A program made the position numbers and the translations under genes. The notes beneath the pieces were generated by a model. It made no database searches, had not been told where the DNA came from, and saw only the letters and a list, made by a program, of their open reading frames with translations. Positions 62,618-64,000 of a stretch of 64,000 bases of DNA are shown here, piece by piece (position 1 is the first letter of the stretch; every line of letters begins with the position of its first letter). Origin of the DNA: Pseudomonas fluorescens (GTDB taxonomy: Bacteria > Pseudomonadota > Gammaproteobacteria > Pseudomonadales > Pseudomonadaceae); contig NZ_CABVII010000021.1 of NCBI RefSeq assembly GCF_902497995.1, forward strand, positions 62,001 through 126,000, written 5' to 3'.

Positions 62618-63937
62618 TCAGCGGCCAGAGGTGATGCTCAGCCCTTTGAGCAGGCTCAGGGCCTGGGCCAATTGATAATCGTCATCCTGCGGCATCGCCT
62701 TGGCTTTGCCGCCGGAGCCGGTAGGCTTGTCGGCGCCGCCGTTGCCATTGCCCAGGTGGCCTTGCAGATCGGCTTCCTTGAAGTACTCGCCGTCTTGCTC
62801 GCTGGTGATCTTGGCCCTGCGCACTTCGATGTCCGGGACGATGCCCTGCGCCTGGATCGAGCGGCCGTTCGGCGTGTAGTACAGCGCCGTGGTGATTTTC
62901 AGTGCGCGCTCGTTATTGAGCGGCAGCACGGTCTGCACCGAGCCTTTGCCGAAACTGGTGGTGCCCATCACTACCGCACGCTTCTGATCCTGCAAGGCGC
63001 CGGCGACGATTTCCGAAGCCGAGGCACTGCCGCCGTTGATCAGCGCGACCATGGGCACGGCTTCGCTTTCGTCCTTGCCGGTGGCGGAGAAGCGCAGTTC
63101 GGAGTTGGCGATACGGCCTTTGGTGTAAACGATCAAGCCCTTGGTGATGAAGTGGTCGACCACTTCCACCGCCGCTTGCAGCACGCCGCCCGGGTTGTTA
63201 CGCAGGTCGAGGATGATACCGTTGAGCTTCTTGCCATTGTCCTTGCGCAGCTTGGCCAAGGCCTTGGAAACCTCTTCGCCGGTCTTGACCTGGAACTGGG
63301 TGATGCGGATGTAGCCGTAGCCGGACTCCAGCAGCTGGCTCTTCACGCTCTTCACTTGAATGATGGCGCGGGCCAGGGTCACGTCGAACGGCGTGCCGCC
63401 GTCGCGCACCAGCGTCAGGGTGATTTTCTGGCCGATCTTGCCACGCATCTTTTCCACGGCTTCGGTCATGCTCTGGCCGCGGGTTGGTTGACCGTTGATC
63501 TTGACGATGAAGTCGCCCGCCTGAATGCCGGCCTTGGACGCCGGGGTGTCATCGATTGGCGAAACTACCTTGATGAAGCCGTCTTCGGCCCCGACTTCGA
63601 TGCCCAGGCCGCCGAATTCGCCGCTGGTGCTTTCCTGCAATTCAGCGAAGTCTTCCGGGCCCAGGTAGGCGGAGTGCGGGTCCAGGTTGCTGAGCATGCC
63701 TTTGATCGCATTTTCCAGCAGGGTCTTGTCGTCCACCGGTTCGACATAGGCCGCCTTGATCCGATCCATGACCTCGGCGAAGGTGCGCAACTCTTCCAGA
63801 GGCAATGGCGCCTTGGTGGTCGCAGCCGTGCCCGCAGGCGCGACCGCCGGGGCCGGTTGAGCGGCGAACGCCAGAGGCGCGCCGATCACCAGGGCGATCG
63901 TCAGGGCCAGCGAGGTAAGGCGGGACAAATGCAGCAT
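62618..63937 (-). CDS. S41-family C-terminal processing peptidase (CtpA type)
   Basis: 439 residues, exported (signal peptide about 1-26, ending AFAAQ). A PDZ domain (about 100-180, with GGLGIEVGAEDGFIKVVSPIDDTPASKAGIQAGD) precedes the S41 protease domain with the catalytic Ser in NGGSASASEIVAGALQD and Lys in TSFGKGSVQT. A Gly-rich low-complexity tail (about 385-420) is added. In Pseudomonas such proteases degrade peptidoglycan hydrolases. The upstream gene, usually an EnvC-type protein, lies beyond the window. Confidence 0.94.
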   Translation of the reverse strand: MLHLSRLTSLALTIALVIGAPLAFAAQPAPAVAPAGTAATTKAPLPLEELRTFAEVMDRIKAAYVEPVDDKTLLENAIKGMLSNLDPHSAYLGPEDFAELQESTSGEFGGLGIEVGAEDGFIKVVSPIDDTPASKAGIQAGDFIVKINGQPTRGQSMTEAVEKMRGKIGQKITLTLVRDGGTPFDVTLARAIIQVKSVKSQLLESGYGYIRITQFQVKTGEEVSKALAKLRKDNGKKLNGIILDLRNNPGGVLQAAVEVVDHFITKGLIVYTKGRIANSELRFSATGKDESEAVPMVALINGGSASASEIVAGALQDQKRAVVMGTTSFGKGSVQTVLPLNNERALKITTALYYTPNGRSIQAQGIVPDIEVRRAKITSEQDGEYFKEADLQGHLGNGNGGADKPTGSGGKAKAMPQDDDYQLAQALSLLKGLSITSGR

Positions 63938-64000
63938 GTCGAACGAACTCCTAATGTAGGTGACTCAGCGCCTATCCTTGCGCGCGGCACCATTGTGCCG

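Overview
The window is a chromosomal segment of a Pseudomonas species, most likely of the P. fluorescens group. The reasons are the high-GC coding sequence, a recognisable Pseudomonas gene order (yrfG/nudE/cysQ; aguB/aguA; hisB-hisH-DUF2164-hisA-hisF; mutY/yggX/AsmA), and many copies of the roughly 23-base Pseudomonas REP sequence at gene ends. No plasmid, phage or replication genes were seen. This is an inference from reading, since no database search was possible.

Layout. 1-24 kb is housekeeping and metabolic core: a DUF6124-like small protein, a lipoprotein subtilase, a RecQ-family helicase, a hot-dog thioesterase, a glycine-zipper protein, a YdeP-type molybdoenzyme with its FdhD sulfurtransferase and a LysR regulator, a Kbp/LysM protein, yrfG, nudE-cysQ, a YiiD-like thioesterase, a sigma-54 two-component system of the DctB/DctD type, a 970-residue kinase/M23-like/aminotransferase fusion, aguBA for agmatine catabolism, and an OprD-family porin.

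24-30 kb is accessory and degraded. It holds a RelB-type antitoxin whose YafQ-type toxin gene breaks off into a DeoR-family remnant, a dense array of RTGTCGC palindromes in front of a very short terminated unit, a DUF3077-like gene preceded by translationally coupled micro-ORFs, an XRE regulator, a tautomerase/FrnE/SDR cluster in which the FrnE gene is frameshifted, an AhpD-like protein and several small unknowns.

30-41 kb is a two-partner secretion locus read on the minus strand: the TpsB transporter, a 2843-residue FHA/CdiA-like TpsA exoprotein, and a 177-residue protein overlapping the tpsA stop that is most likely the immunity protein. The toxin end and the immunity gene are more AT-rich than the rest. 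A tRNA-Thr(TGT) gene lies just beyond the locus.

41-64 kb returns to core: a deaminase-fold protein, a methyltransferase, a basic amino acid ABC importer, a GabP-like permease behind a candidate sigma-54 promoter, two tandem paralogous small unknown proteins, an alpha/beta hydrolase, a YhcG (DUF1016) nuclease, two small exported proteins, tRNA-Phe, yggX-mutY-asmA, the histidine operon, a periplasmic solute-binding protein, a divergent polysaccharide deacetylase and a CtpA-type S41 protease that ends the window.

Themes: nitrogen and amine use (aguBA, gabP, ABC importer, DctB/D-like system), contact-dependent competition (TPS locus), and small poorly described regulatory units in the 24-30 kb accessory stretch. 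The last are the best candidates for something undescribed.
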